A stretch of 64,000 bases of DNA from the NCBI GenBank assembly GCA_015075445.1, contig JABTUJ010000002.1:1-64000 (forward strand), in the 5' to 3' direction. Each line of letters starts with the position of its first letter. Position 1 is the stretch's first letter. The DNA comes from Verrucomicrobiales bacterium (GTDB lineage: Bacteria; Verrucomicrobiota; Verrucomicrobiia; Limisphaerales; J093). The position numbers were made by a program, and so were the translations under genes. Under the pieces are notes generated by a model that was not told where the DNA came from, ran no database searches, and was given only the letters and a program-made list of their open reading frames with translations. Positions 18,552-29,318 of this stretch are shown here, in pieces.

Positions 18552-19046
18552 ATGAAAGCGGTGATGCTCGTGCTCACAGCGGCGTTCACGCCTTGGATTG
18601 CCCCGGCCCAGGGGCAATTCGAATTCGGTAACAGGAACTTTGTCGCCAGGGTCTCCCTTCCCAACGGCGCGTTCGCCACCGGCACCGACTTCTGGGCGCA
18701 GGCCTACGTCAAGCGGGCGGGCGATCCGGACTCCCGATATGCACCGGTTGGCACGCCGGTGAATCTCCGCACCGGCAACCACGCGGGGTACATCCTCGCC
18801 CAGGCGGTCACCACGCTGTTCCCGGGAGGCACCGAGATCAGCGTGGAGATGCGGGCGTGGGCAGCCGCATGGGGAGACAGTTACGAGGAGTCTGGGCAGA
18901 ACGGGGTTCGCGGGGACCTCTGGGCCTGTCTTGGAGGTGCCAGCCCGGTGCTGCTGACGGTCACTGACTCTCGCTCCAGCGCCACGTCGGACACCGCATG
19001 TGTGGTCGTCGGCTATCCGTTCACCCCTCGTACCCGAGCGCCACAC
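18552..19046 (+). pseudogene. Truncated small secreted protein
   Basis: A GGAGG site precedes the ATG at 18,552, and a signal peptide follows (MKAVMLVLTAAFTPWIAPAQ). The mature start GQFEFGNRN matches the secreted protein at 203 (GQVNFGNRV), and the two share a VGTPVNLRTGNHAGY-like core. Recognisable similarity ends near 19,030, just where the minus-strand Doc gene begins. The plus-strand frame stays open to 19,682, but that part is antisense to two well-supported toxin-antitoxin genes. The natural 3' end seems to have been replaced when that cassette arrived. Confidence 0.6.
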
Positions 19047-19433
19047 TCAAGCGCGGTGACAGCGGGCCCGGAGCCAGGCGGCGTAGCCCGCCTCGTCCAG
19101 TTCACTCGCGGCCAGGGCGAGCGTCTGAAGCGTCGCGTCCACCTCAGTCGCGGTGAAGCGGCGCCCGTTCAGCTCGAGGAACAACACCGCCGTGGTGAAG
19201 GCCGTCCGCTTGTTGCCGTCCACGAACGGATGGTTGCGCACCAATCCGAACGCATAGGCGGCGGCCAACTCGAACAGATCCGGCTTGCGGTAGGCGAGGA
19301 GTTGCCGGGGTCTGGCCAGCGCGGAATCGAGCAGGGCCGGGTCGCGCAGCCCCCGCCCACCGCCGAACTCGGCGAGCAACCGCTCCTGCAGCGCCAGAAC
19401 CGTCTCCCGAAGGACCCAGTACGGTTCCCTCAT
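19047..19433 (-). CDS. doc: Death-on-curing (Doc/Fic) toxin
   Basis: A 128-residue protein with the Fic/Doc active-site motif HPFVDGNKRTA (His68 to Lys75 and following), where the histidine is catalytic. Doc proteins phosphorylate EF-Tu and stop translation; this is known for the P1 protein and assumed here. The start ATG at 19,433 overlaps the antitoxin's TGA (ATGA), a normal arrangement for coupled toxin translation. The downstream end cuts into the secreted gene at 18,552, read from the opposite strand. Confidence 0.85.
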   Translation of the reverse strand: MREPYWVLRETVLALQERLLAEFGGGRGLRDPALLDSALARPRQLLAYRKPDLFELAAAYAFGLVRNHPFVDGNKRTAFTTAVLFLELNGRRFTATEVDATLQTLALAASELDEAGYAAWLRARCHRA

Positions 19434-19669
19434 TTCGCCAGCGCGCGCAGGGTGTTCCGGTACCGCCGGATGACACCCTCGGCGGCCTCCATCTGCCGGA
19501 CGAACTGCTCGTGTCCCTCGGTGACCGGCGTCAGGCGCATGGTGCCATCGGGGGCATCCGTGAGGCAGAGGGAGTCGCCCGCGGCCACATTCAGCCTGGC
19601 CATCGCCTCTTTCGGGAGCACCACGCCCACCGAATTGCCCACTTTGCGCAGCTTGAGCTCGAATACCAT
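19430..19669 (-). CDS. AbrB/MazE-type antitoxin of the Doc module
   Basis: A 79-residue protein with a SpoVT-AbrB swapped-hairpin DNA-binding domain at its N-terminus: LKLRKVGNSVGVVLPKEAMA then LNVAAGDSL. The C-terminal tail (EQFVRQMEAAEGVIRRYRN) should bind the toxin. AbrB-type antitoxins paired with Doc-type toxins are a known combination. The frame is open upstream to 19,918, but the first 83 codons read as non-coding, so the ATG at 19,669 is chosen. It lies 128 bp from the divergent PQQ gene at 19,798, so the two share an upstream region. Confidence 0.8.
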   Translation of the reverse strand: MVFELKLRKVGNSVGVVLPKEAMARLNVAAGDSLCLTDAPDGTMRLTPVTEGHEQFVRQMEAAEGVIRRYRNTLRALAK

Positions 19670-19797
19670 GTCGCGATGTTGACACAGACGTAATAACGGC
19701 GCAAGCGCGCGGTGCTTGGCTCGCGGTTGGCTGCGCGGACGGCGATGGTCTTTTGCGCCCCTGCCGCGGAAACGCAGGAAGACCCTCGGAGGTACCG

Positions 19798-22293
19798 ATG
19801 AATCGGAAGAACTTGAACATTCAACTTTCGTTCGATGGCGTTCCGCCGTCGGTCGTTGATAGGCTATGCGGTCCCGGCTTGGGCCATGTCTTGGCCGCCT
19901 GCACTCGTCGTCGGACACGCCTGCTGGCGCGGCTGGTCGCCTGCGGGGCGTGTCTGAACAGTTTGTGCCTGACCGCCCAAGAACCCCAACTGACCACGGT
20001 CTGGGCGCGAGATTTCAATGGCGACGGGCTCAGCGAGGTCTCCCGCATCGAAGGGACTTGGATCGAATACGTGGGTGGAGGATGGCCGGGCCGGCTGGTT
20101 CCCATCACCGTCCAGGGAGCGTACCTCCAGGCTGCCGCGGGCGCGGCGCTCTGGTCGCCTGCCACACCTCTCACAACCAATGATCGGGTGAGTCCGACCC
20201 TGTCCGAAGGCGGCTACTGGTTCGAACGAGTCTCGATTTGGAGGGAGCTCATGGGGGAGCCCCTCCCGCCGTTCGATCCCGTCGGACCCTACGTCGGCGT
20301 GCGGTTTGTCGCCCGAGACGGCCCGCACGCGGCGTGGGTGAATCTCGCGGACCCGGCGGATTTCGGATGGCAACCGGAACCGGGGGCAGCCATCCGCGTG
20401 GGGGACAAACCAGAACCGCCGCCGGCGCCGCCCGAGATTCTCGAACAACCCAGCGGGACAAGCGTTCCCGTGGGCAGCCCCCTGACCCTCTCGCTGAAGG
20501 TCACAGGGTACCCGTTTCCGACGCTCCAGTGGTACCTCGACGGTCAAGCGATTCCGGGCGCGATGGGGAATGTGCTGAGCGTGGCCAGCGCGCGCCTCAC
20601 CGATGCAGGTGAGTACCATGCGACCGCCAGTAACGTGGTCGGTACCGTGACTTCCCAAACGGCCCGCGTCGTCATCGGCTACACGCTGGTATGCAGCGGT
20701 CATCGCAGTGGCGACGTCCGAAGTGATCCGTCACTGGAGATCTATGAGCCGGGGCAGCTCGTAAAGGTCACCGCGATCCCGCGAGCCGGCCAGACGTTCC
20801 TCCGGTGGGAGGGTGACGCGGAGGGCACCACCAACCCGCTCACGCTCACGATGGACGGCCACAAGAGCGTCGTGGCGTTCTTCACGCCCGGTCTGGGTGA
20901 TCTCAAATGGCAGTTCGTCACCGGCGGCGCCGTGCACTCGTCGCCCGCCCTCGGAGTCGACGGCACGGTGTACGTGGGATCATCCGACCGGAAGCTGTAC
21001 GCGCTCGACGGTGCGACGGGGCAGAAGCTCTGGGAGTTCGAGACCGGCGGCGGAGTCGAGTCCTCCCCGGCCGTGGGCGCGGAGGGCACCGTGTACGTGG
21101 GATCGCACGACGGCAGCGTGTATGCCGTCGACGGAGTCACCGGACTTCGGCGGTGGCAGTTCCTGACCGGCAGCAACGTGGTGTCCTCACCGGCGATTGG
21201 GGTGGACGGGACGGTGTTCGTGGGATCGAACGACCGCAGGCTGTACGCGTTGAACGGAAGCACGGGCCAGAAGGTGTGGGAGTTCCTGACGGGTGGCGAG
21301 GTCGGGTCATCGCCGGCCCTTGGCCTGGACGGGACGGTCTATGTGGGATCCTCGGACACGAGGCTCTACGCGCTCGCGGCGGCGAGCGGGCAGGTGAAAT
21401 GGGAATTCACGGCCGGCGGGGCCATGGGGTCACCGATCCTCGGTGCCGACGGAACCGTCTATGTGGTCTCGAACGACTCGGTGCTCCACGCCCTGAACGG
21501 CGTGACCGGGCAGCAACTGTGGGAGCTTGCCGGGGCCGGCTCGAGGCTGGCGATCGAGGCGGATGGCACACTCTATGTGGGCGCCAATGAGACGGGGTTC
21601 TGGGCCCTTGACGGGAAGACGGGGCAGAAGCGCTGGGAAACCATGGGCCTTGAGATGTATCCAGAAGGCAGCACGAGCGTCGCGTTCGGCGCCGCAGCGG
21701 CCCTCGGCGCCGACGGGATGGTGTACGTGACCGGCAAGGCGACGGTGTGTGCCTTGGACGGACCGTTTCCGTGGCCTCAGTGCGGGTCTTACTCGGTCGT
21801 CCATGCCCTGGATGGAACCACCGGACAGGCAGCCTGGGGAGGAACGCAGGAGCCCTTCGACTTCGACTACTCGCCGTCCTCCCCAAACATCGGACCGGAT
21901 GGCACCGTCTACTTCGGGTCCGCTGACGGTCGCGTCCATGCGTACCAGGGGAGCAGTGGCCTCGCCGAGAGTCCCTGGCCGAAGTTCCGGGCGGACGTGC
22001 AGAATACCGGGCGCGTGAGGCCACCGCCGCCGCTGCGTCTCGCCATCTCCCGGCACGAAGGCAAGGCACGAATCGCATGGACAACACCTGCGGTGCTGCA
22101 ATCGAGCGATGCGCTGGTGCCGGCAGACTGGCAGGACTTGAGCGAGGCCGGCAGTCCCTATGACATCGAACCGGCGGACGGGCAACGGTTCTATCGCCTG
22201 CGACGACCAAGACGAATGCGGGGCGACATGCATGGCCGGAGCGTGCATGAAGTGCCCGGGGTCAATTCAATAAGGTGCAAACGAAGCGCATGA
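19798..22293 (+). CDS. Secreted Ig/InlB-like/PQQ-propeller protein
   Basis: An 831-residue protein. A GGAGG site lies just before the ATG. After an unusually long, arginine-rich N-terminus and hydrophobic segment (residues about 40-58) comes DFNGDGLSEV, a calcium-loop-like motif. An Ig-like domain (about 215-295, EYHATASNVVG), an InlB-type repeat with LRWEGDAEG (about 300-365), and a PQQ-type propeller (about 365-725) with very regular blades (GGAVHSSPAL, VDGTVYVGSS, LDGATGQKLW) follow. The end-domain is LAESPWPKFRADVQNTG to FYRLRRPRR. The 3' ATGA at 22,290-22,293 couples it to the next gene. It is closely related to the second half of that gene. Confidence 0.8.
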   Translation: MNRKNLNIQLSFDGVPPSVVDRLCGPGLGHVLAACTRRRTRLLARLVACGACLNSLCLTAQEPQLTTVWARDFNGDGLSEVSRIEGTWIEYVGGGWPGRLVPITVQGAYLQAAAGAALWSPATPLTTNDRVSPTLSEGGYWFERVSIWRELMGEPLPPFDPVGPYVGVRFVARDGPHAAWVNLADPADFGWQPEPGAAIRVGDKPEPPPAPPEILEQPSGTSVPVGSPLTLSLKVTGYPFPTLQWYLDGQAIPGAMGNVLSVASARLTDAGEYHATASNVVGTVTSQTARVVIGYTLVCSGHRSGDVRSDPSLEIYEPGQLVKVTAIPRAGQTFLRWEGDAEGTTNPLTLTMDGHKSVVAFFTPGLGDLKWQFVTGGAVHSSPALGVDGTVYVGSSDRKLYALDGATGQKLWEFETGGGVESSPAVGAEGTVYVGSHDGSVYAVDGVTGLRRWQFLTGSNVVSSPAIGVDGTVFVGSNDRRLYALNGSTGQKVWEFLTGGEVGSSPALGLDGTVYVGSSDTRLYALAAASGQVKWEFTAGGAMGSPILGADGTVYVVSNDSVLHALNGVTGQQLWELAGAGSRLAIEADGTLYVGANETGFWALDGKTGQKRWETMGLEMYPEGSTSVAFGAAAALGADGMVYVTGKATVCALDGPFPWPQCGSYSVVHALDGTTGQAAWGGTQEPFDFDYSPSSPNIGPDGTVYFGSADGRVHAYQGSSGLAESPWPKFRADVQNTGRVRPPPPLRLAISRHEGKARIAWTTPAVLQSSDALVPADWQDLSEAGSPYDIEPADGQRFYRLRRPRRMRGDMHGRSVHEVPGVNSIRCKRSA

Positions 22294-25200
22294 AAGCCCT
22301 GGTCGCAGAAATGTGTCGGACGGTGCTAGGTCGTCAAGCCGCCCGCGCTCGAACCCGGCAGATGGTGTGGCGAGGACGTTGGAAGATCCGACTCCGGCGC
22401 GGCGTCGGGTGGGTTTTGAGTGGCGCCTGTTGCCTGGCTGGCGAGGGCCCGGTTATCGGGGAACTGGTGGGGCAGTGGCCGGGGTATCCGCGGGGCGGTT
22501 GTCTGGGTGTTGCCCTGGAGAATGATCGCCTCTATGCCGCCATCGGGCCCGGGGGGGTGGTGGTTTTCGATGTCGAGAACCCGGCGCAGATCCGCCGGTT
22601 GGGCGGTTATGAGACGGGAGGAGAGGCCTGGGGCGTTGACGTGGATGGGAACCGGACCTTCGTGGCAGCCGGCACGGCCGGTCTGCACATCCTGGACACG
22701 AGCGATCCGGCCAACATCCGTCGGCTGGGAGCGATGCCCATAGCGCTGAACGCCAACAACGTGGTGGTGGAGGGTGACCTGGCCTACGTTGCGTCAGGCA
22801 GTGGCCTCTGGGTGCTGGACGTGAACGATCCGGCCATGATCCGGCCTCTGGGGGGATTCGGCGCCGATCTTGGCAGCGACTTCCAGCATTTCGAAGTGGT
22901 CGGGGACCGCGTCTATGCCGCGTTCACGCAATGGGGTTTGCAGGTGCTCGACGTGAGTGCTCCCACCAACCTCCGGTGGCTGGGCACTACTCTTGACACG
23001 GGTGCGGAGTCTGTTCGCGGCGTGGCAGTGTTGGGGGATCGGGCCTATGCAGCCTGGTTTGAACCGGAGTGGCAGCAGCCTTGGGAGCCAGGGGAACGGA
23101 TGCGTCGTCTGTCGGTGCTGGACGTCAATGATCCGACGAACATGGTTTCGTTAGGGATGATTGAGACCCGCGGAGAACCTCTGAACGTGCATGGGAAAGG
23201 GTCAAGCGTGTTCGTCCTGGAGCGGCTGCCTTGGCCCAACGGCCGTCTGAGCGTGGTGGACGTGAGCGATCCGGCGAACCTCCGCGAGTTGGGCGAGTAT
23301 GTGACGAGTTGGGATCCGGGGGGCCTGGCCAGGGTGGACGACCTCGTCTACGTCGCGAGCGGGGCGGACGGGGTTCAGGTACTGGACGTGGGTGATCCCA
23401 CGAACATCCAGAGAATCGGCGGGGCCCAGACGTATGGGGAGGCTGCGGACGTGCGCGTGTTAGGAAACCGGGTTTACGTGGCCGATGAGTACCGCGGGCT
23501 GCAGGTGCTTGAGGTGGACCCGGATGGCGAGGTGAGATGGCTGGGAAGCTTTGCCACGTCAGGCGGCTGTCGCTCCGTGGACGTCGTGGGGGATTTGGCC
23601 TACGTGGCGGATGGGAGAGAGGGCGTCCAAGTGCTGGAGGTGAGCCGGCCCGCAACCATCCGACGGTTGGGTGGTCTCGATACCGCTGGCCACGCCTGCG
23701 CAATTCAAGTGGTGGAGAACCGTGGCTACGTGGCGGTCGAGGAAGGGGAGCTGTTGGTGCTGGATGTCAGCGTTCCGAGCGATCTGCGTCAGCTCGGGCA
23801 TTACGTGCTGCGTTCCGCCCAGGTCTGTGGCGTCCAAGTTGTCGGATCCCGGGCCTTCCTGACGTTGCACCCGCAGGGGAGTGATTTCGCAGCGATTGAG
23901 GTCGTGGACGTGACGCATCCCGCGGCGATCCAGCGACTGACCCGTTACTCCAGCCGCGCTCGAAGACCCTCTGAATACAGCATCCACGTGGTAGGGGATC
24001 TGGCCTACGTTGGCAGTTCGCCGATCGAGGTCCTCGATGTGAGCGACCCGCAAGATATCCGGGTCGTGGGCCGTTCCGCTGCGGGACTGTGGGGGGGCCG
24101 CATTCAGGTCGTGGGTGACTTGGCGTATGTGGTCGTGACCGGCTATGACCGGCCCGGCCTGCAGGTCTTGGATGTGAGCGATCCGAGGGATCTGCGAAGC
24201 CTGGGCGGTTTTGACACCGCTGGTTCGGCCAGAAACGTGCGGATTGTCGGGAACCTGGCGTTCGTGGCCGACGGCCGTCCCGGCTTGGCGGTGATTCGCC
24301 TGTCCGGGGGTCCGGGATGCGGGCCCGGCCTCCTGCTCGAGCCGGCAGGGCAGACGGTCCCGCCGGTCTCGTCCCTCCCTGGCGATCTCAAGTGGGCGTT
24401 CACCACCGGCGGCGCGGTACGTTCCTCGCCGGCACTGGGAGTGGATGGCACCGTGTATGTCGGTTCAAACGACGGGAAGGTCTATGCCTTGGACCCAGCA
24501 CTGGGAGAGAAGCGCTGGGATTTCCAAACCGGCGGCGCGGTAGATTCGGCGCTTGCCGTCGGCGAGAACGGGACGCTCTACGCGGGGTCGCGAGACGGGA
24601 GGTTCTATGCCTTGAGCGGGGTGGATGGCAGGAGGCTGTGGGGGTTTGGGAGTGGCAGCAACGTGGTGTCCTCGCCGGCGATTGGCGCGGACGGCACCGT
24701 CTATGCCTGGGCAGGGGAACCGGGTGGACTCCAGGGGTGGCTTTACGCGCTGGACGGGGCGACGGGGCAGCAACGCTGGATAGCTCCCACCGGGGAGCGG
24801 CGGGTGCGGTTCCCGGTGATCGGTCCGGACGGAACCGTGCACGCGGGTGAGCAGAGGTGGGATGGCGCTACCGGGCAACGCCTCGGGGACACGTGCGGGG
24901 ACGGTTCGATGGCGGTGGGGTGGGACGGCACAGTGTACTTCACCCGCGGGCTCCTGGTTGAGGACGAATGGAACATCGCCAGGCACCATTTCGGCGCGGG
25001 AGCGTGCCGCGGGGCCACCGGCGCGAGCCGTTGGCAGTGGCAAGTGGCGCGCGGGAGCTTCCTGCAGTCTTCCGCCCCGGTGCTGGGCACCGATGGGACG
25101 CTGTATGCGTTCAGCGGAGACTCGGACGGCGCCCGTCCTCACGCCCTGGGCGCGGCGACCGGATCGCTGCTTGGGGACTGGCAGTGTGGCGTTATCGCGA

Positions 25201-27349
25201 GTCTGGCGGCGTCCCCGGCGGCCGGGGCGGATGGCACGCTCTATGTCGGCGTCGGATCGAGCATTCAGGCGCTTGCCATGCCCGCCATGCAGAAGGTCTG
25301 GGAGTTTCCAACCGGCGGCGCCGTGCTTTCGTCCCCCACCCTTGGCACGGAGGGTACGGTTTATGTGGGCTCGGATGACGGCAGGCTGTACGCCCTGCAG
25401 GGAAGCAGCGGACTCGCGGAAAGCCCTTGGCCAAAGTTCCGCGGGAATGCGCAGAATACTGGCCGGGCCAACACTCCGCTCCTGCCCCCGGCAGTTCCGC
25501 GGATCCTCGAACAACCCACCGGCGCGCGCGTCGTAGCGGGTGGCGATTTCACGCTCTCGGTCACCGTCACCGGCCAACCGTACCCGACGTGCCAGTGGTA
25601 CCACGCCGGTCAGTCCATTCCGGGTGCGACGCGGCTCACGTTTCAGGTGATCGGCGCACGACCGGCGGATGCGGGCGAGTACCAGGTGCTGGTCAGCAAT
25701 CCGGTCGGCAGCGTGACGTCGGAGGTGGCGCGCGTGGTCGTGGGTTACTACGTGAACGTGTCCATCCCCCGCCCGGGCGGCACGGTTCAAGTCAAGCCGT
25801 CACAGTCCATCTACCGGCCGGGGCAGGTGGTGACCCTGACCGCGTTCCCCCAACCCTGTCACGTCTTTGTGCGCTGGGATGGCGCCGCCCAGGGTGTGGC
25901 TAATCCCCTGACGCTGACGGTCGAGGGCCACACCGACGTCAATGCGTGGTTCGGCACCGCGGGCGGCGATCACAAATGGCAGTTCCGCACGGGTGGCCCG
26001 GTGCACTCCTCGCCCGCACTCGGAACCAATGGGACCGTGTACGTGGGATCGTCCGATCGGAAACTGTACGCGCTCGATGGAGCGACGGGGCAGAAGCTCT
26101 GGGAGTATGAGACGGGCGGCGGCGTGGACTCGTCGCCGGCGGTTGGAGATGACGGCACGGTGTATGTGGGATCGCACGACGCCTGGGTTTATGCCATGGA
26201 CGGCGCCACCGGTCTGTTGCGATGGAAGTTCCTGACGGGCAGCAACGTGGTGTCCTCACCGGCGATTGGGATGGACGGAGTGGTGTTCGTGGGATCGAAC
26301 GATCGCAGGCTCTACGCGCTCAACGGAACCACCGGCCAGAAGGTATGGGAGTTCCTGACGGGTGGTGCCGTCGAATCCTCGCCGGCCGTCGGCCCGGACG
26401 GGACCGTCTATGTGGGATCTGCGGATCAGAAACTCTACGCTGTGAATGGGCGGACGGGTGAGAAGCTCTGGGAGGCTGGGATTGGCGGAAAGGTCGGTTC
26501 GCCGGCCTTGGACGCCAACGGACGGGTCTATGTGGGATCGACCACCACCGGGAGGCTGTATGCCCTGGACGGGCCAGTGGGCAGAAGGTCTGGGTTGTTT
26601 CGGGGTTCCAGCTTTCGCCCGTCATCGGCCCGGACGGCACCCTGTATGGAGGGTGGTCGGCGGTCAATGGCGCGACCGGCCTTACCCGCTGGTATCTTCC
26701 GGTCACGGAGTGGATCTCCGACGTGGCCGTTCGGGACACTGTAGTTCGATCGTCCCCCGCCGTTGCCGGCGACGGGACGGTCTGGGTGACGAAGGAGGTG
26801 AGGGAGTGCATGCTGGTTCCTTGGCCGCCCGGGCTGGAGTGCCCCCTCCCTCCACAGCCGCTCCTGTCTGTCTTGTGTGGCGCCACGGGCGAAACCCTCT
26901 GGGTGGAGAGCTTGGAGCAAGAAGGGCTTTCCGCGTCCTGCCCGCTGATTGGCCCTGGCGGGCTGGTGTATGTCGGCGCGCAAGGCGGTTGGGTGCATGC
27001 CGTCCAGGGAAACAGCGGTCTCGCCGAGAGTCCCTGGCCCAAGTTCCGCGGGGACGCCCGCAACACCGGACGGGTCTCCCTTCCGGCGCCTCTGAATCTG
27101 CGCGTCTCGCGGCAGGGAGAGAAGGTGCGGATCGAGTGGTCCTTGCCGGGCATCCTCCAGTCAACCGCCGAGCTCGCACCGGCCACTTGGCAGGACGTGG
27201 GCGGGGCAAGCGCTCCCTACGACGTCGAACCGGCGAACGTGCAGCGGTTCTATCGCCTGCGGCGGCCGAGGCGGGTGCGACGCGGCCGGCCAGCGGCCGG
27301 ACTGCACGCCGCGTCTTGGTCTGCGGAGTCCAACGCGACGGCCAAATGA
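22290..27349 (+). pseudogene. Giant secreted LVIVD-repeat / PQQ-propeller protein, split by one frameshift
   Basis: About 1,690 codons if the frame is repaired. The ATG at 22,290 sits in an ATGA overlap with the preceding gene. In order: an arginine-rich N-terminus and hydrophobic segment; about 15 LVIVD-type repeats (residues 60-690) of the form VxVVGDLAYVADGxxGLQVLDVSDPxxxRxLG; a PQQ propeller (about 695-1070); an Ig-like domain; an InlB-type repeat; a second PQQ propeller; and the family C-terminal domain to 27,349. At about 26,571-26,573 one G is missing: restoring it turns DGPVGRRSG into DGASGQKVW and joins the two frames. Without it, translation ends at 26,744. This may be a real mutation or a consensus error. 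Confidence 0.7.
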
Positions 27350-27893
27350 CCCAGGCAAAGGGAGGGCATGAACTGGCCACAGTCAACGCCGAGGCCTCGC
27401 CGGTGGTAATCGAGGACTTCCGACCCTTGGTAGACGTTCCGCGGTTCTACCGGGCTGTCGAGGCACCCTGGCGGACCTTGCTCGCTGGGCGAGGCGATAC
27501 TGCCCTTTCCCGGGTTGGGCCACGCGACAGCCGCAGATGCCGTCGCGCCCGCGCCCGAGACATTCCAGGCTGCGATCCTCCATGACGGCCCGAACCCAGG
27601 GCGAGGCGTCCGAACGCCACCGGCCGGGCAAGGGCGAGGTCTCGTCCACGTGGACATGCTCTTCACACCACTGCCAGGGAGTTCGGCGGTCGGCCGGTTT
27701 GCAGGCGGCGCAGAAAGCCCCTCGGGGTTGCCGAGGGGCCGGGGGTCGGGCGGGCGACGCGCCTACTTGGCGGCCAAGGCATACGACTGCCGTGTTCAAA
27801 TGGACAACTGACACCAGCCACAGCGGGTGGAAGTGTCCTGGGACCGCCCAGGCCTCCACGCCACCAGCGCTGCTGTCCGCCACCGGACCAGCG
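27350..27893. other. Intergenic stretch without a supported gene
   Basis: No reading frame here shows a recognisable domain, signal peptide or good ribosome-binding site. The only structured element is the hairpin at 27,717-27,739. The frames that are open are short and arginine/proline-rich, as expected by chance at this GC content. Confidence 0.5.
27717..27739 (-). terminator. Hairpin, probable weak terminator
   Basis: A 9-bp perfect stem GCCCCTCGG / CCGAGGGGC with loop GGTTG. Read on the minus strand it ends in CTTTCTG, only a weak T-tract, and lies about 155 bp downstream of the stop at 27,894. The identical 23 nt occur at 61,668-61,690, where the T-tract is good. Confidence 0.45.
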
Positions 27894-28352
27894 TTAGAAC
27901 GGGCAGGGACTCGTCATTGGATCGACCCACGCGTACCTGCCCGGACCGACCTTCTGGAGCTCCGTGACCCGTTTGCCGGTCGAGTGGAACCAGACGAACA
28001 GGTTCTTGGGCTTGGCGCCGAGCTTGGCAGCGAGGTCGGCCACGGTGATCCCCAACGGGCCGGCGGCCTTCACCTGGGCGAGCACCGACTCCTTGAGCTG
28101 CCCGCGCCGCTGACGCTTGGTCTTCCCGGCCGGCTTGGCGACCACTGCCCGGGCATTTGTGGTGGCGGCCATGCGCGGCGTGCGAGAGGTCGGGCGGCTC
28201 GCCGGCCCCTTCGTTGCCTTGGATTCGACGTCAAGTTTCCAGGCGGCGAGTCGCAGGGAGATGTCCTCAAGCTGGGCCTCCAGCGCCTCCTTCCGTTCCA
28301 CCAGGGTGGCGATTGGTTTCAGAGCAGCCGAAGTGAGATGCGTCAGATTCAT
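27894..28352 (-). CDS. Small winged-helix-like protein, coiled-coil plus basic linker
   Basis: A 152-residue protein starting MNLTHLTSAALK. Residues about 15-45 look like a short coiled coil (LVERKEALEAQLEDISLRLA). A lysine/arginine-rich linker follows (KPAGKTKRQRRGQLKE), then a compact C-terminal domain resembling a winged helix (ITVADLAAKLGAKPKNLFVW, then FHSTGKRVTELQKV). I recall similar domains in other Verrucomicrobia but cannot name a family. DNA binding is inferred from the basic linker and fold. The first 86 bases overlap the end of the upstream frame. Confidence 0.65.
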   Translation of the reverse strand: MNLTHLTSAALKPIATLVERKEALEAQLEDISLRLAAWKLDVESKATKGPASRPTSRTPRMAATTNARAVVAKPAGKTKRQRRGQLKESVLAQVKAAGPLGITVADLAAKLGAKPKNLFVWFHSTGKRVTELQKVGPGRYAWVDPMTSPCPF

Positions 28353-29215
28353 CGGGGATGAGCATACGCGTCCGGGCTGTGGCAGACAAGCCGCCGATCT
28401 CATGGCAGCCACGGAGCTCCCTGCGTGTGTCATCCGAACATCTGCCCCTGGCCGCCGGGCCATCCTTGACTCCTGCCGTGGCTGAGCAGCTTCGCCGCCC
28501 GCTGCCGCACACCCCTGTCAAACCCAGCGCTCGCCAACGCGCCTCCTCATCCTGGGCCGCCCTGCGCAGGTCCGTAAGGAGCCTTCGGACCGCGCGATCT
28601 GCCTCCTTCTGCTCCTGGGTTTCAAGCCACCACGCGACCATCGGGCGTAGGTTCGCCTCCCATCCCGAAGCATGGAAGCTCCGGACCGCGATGGTCAGCC
28701 GATCAATCTCAATCGGGCCCACCGACCCACCGAGGGTTCGGCTCTCTCGGGCGTCAAAGGTGACGATCATGCCCTCCCCCGGCCGTCGCACCTCGGGCAG
28801 GAGCCCATCCAGCGGGTACCGGCGCACCGCATCACTCGCTTGCTCGATTACCGATCGGGCAGCAGCCAGACAAGGTGAGACACCGAGAACGCTGACGAGA
28901 TCGTCGAGGATCTCAGGCACGCGGAGGCTGAGGCCGGTGCCCCGACGCAGCCCCTCCCACGACGCCAGGAGCACGGTCCGCAAGAGCAGTCCCTGTTCGG
29001 ATTCGGAGAGCACACGCGCGGCGGCTCGTAGGGAGGCAATCGCGGTTTGGGCATGCACCCAACCCCCCCAGGCGGCCTTCATGCCGATAGGAACGGACGG
29101 CCCTCGTCTCCAACATCCGCAGGACCAGGAAGGCCGCCCATCGTCGGTGCCCGCCGACCGGGTCGTCGATCAGCAACTCAAGGAGACCAGCATACTGCAA
29201 TTGGTCGTGGTTCAT
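28267..29215 (-). pseudogene. Hypothetical protein, apparently split by a homopolymer frameshift
   Basis: The N-terminal part MNHDQLQYAGLLELL, then RWAAFLVLRMLETRAV starts at 29,215. It runs to a G7 run (C7 at 29,063-29,069 on the plus strand). With six Gs the frame would continue as LGGWVHAQTAIASLRAAARV into the longer downstream frame, which contains LLRTVLLASWEGLRRG and MIVTFDARESRTLGG. As given, the downstream half could alternatively start at its own ATG at 29,082. The last 86 bases overlap the next gene's start, so the true end may be earlier. The family is not recognised; mainly helical. Confidence 0.45.
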
Positions 29216-29318
29216 GGTCACCAGAAGACGTGAGCGTTCTGCCTCCTGCGGATGCATCGCCAGATCTCGCGCACGCCAACGAGAGCGACCTGGAGGTCGA
29301 AGGCGGCAGCGGTTCGGG

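Noticed and set aside
19679..19705. TTGACA near the antitoxin start considered as a promoter for the PQQ gene
   Set aside because: No -10 box at 16-18 nt; nothing resembling TATAAT follows.
20900..21950. Regular GTGTACGTGGGATC repeats considered as a DNA element
   Set aside because: They encode the VYVGS strands of PQQ propeller blades.
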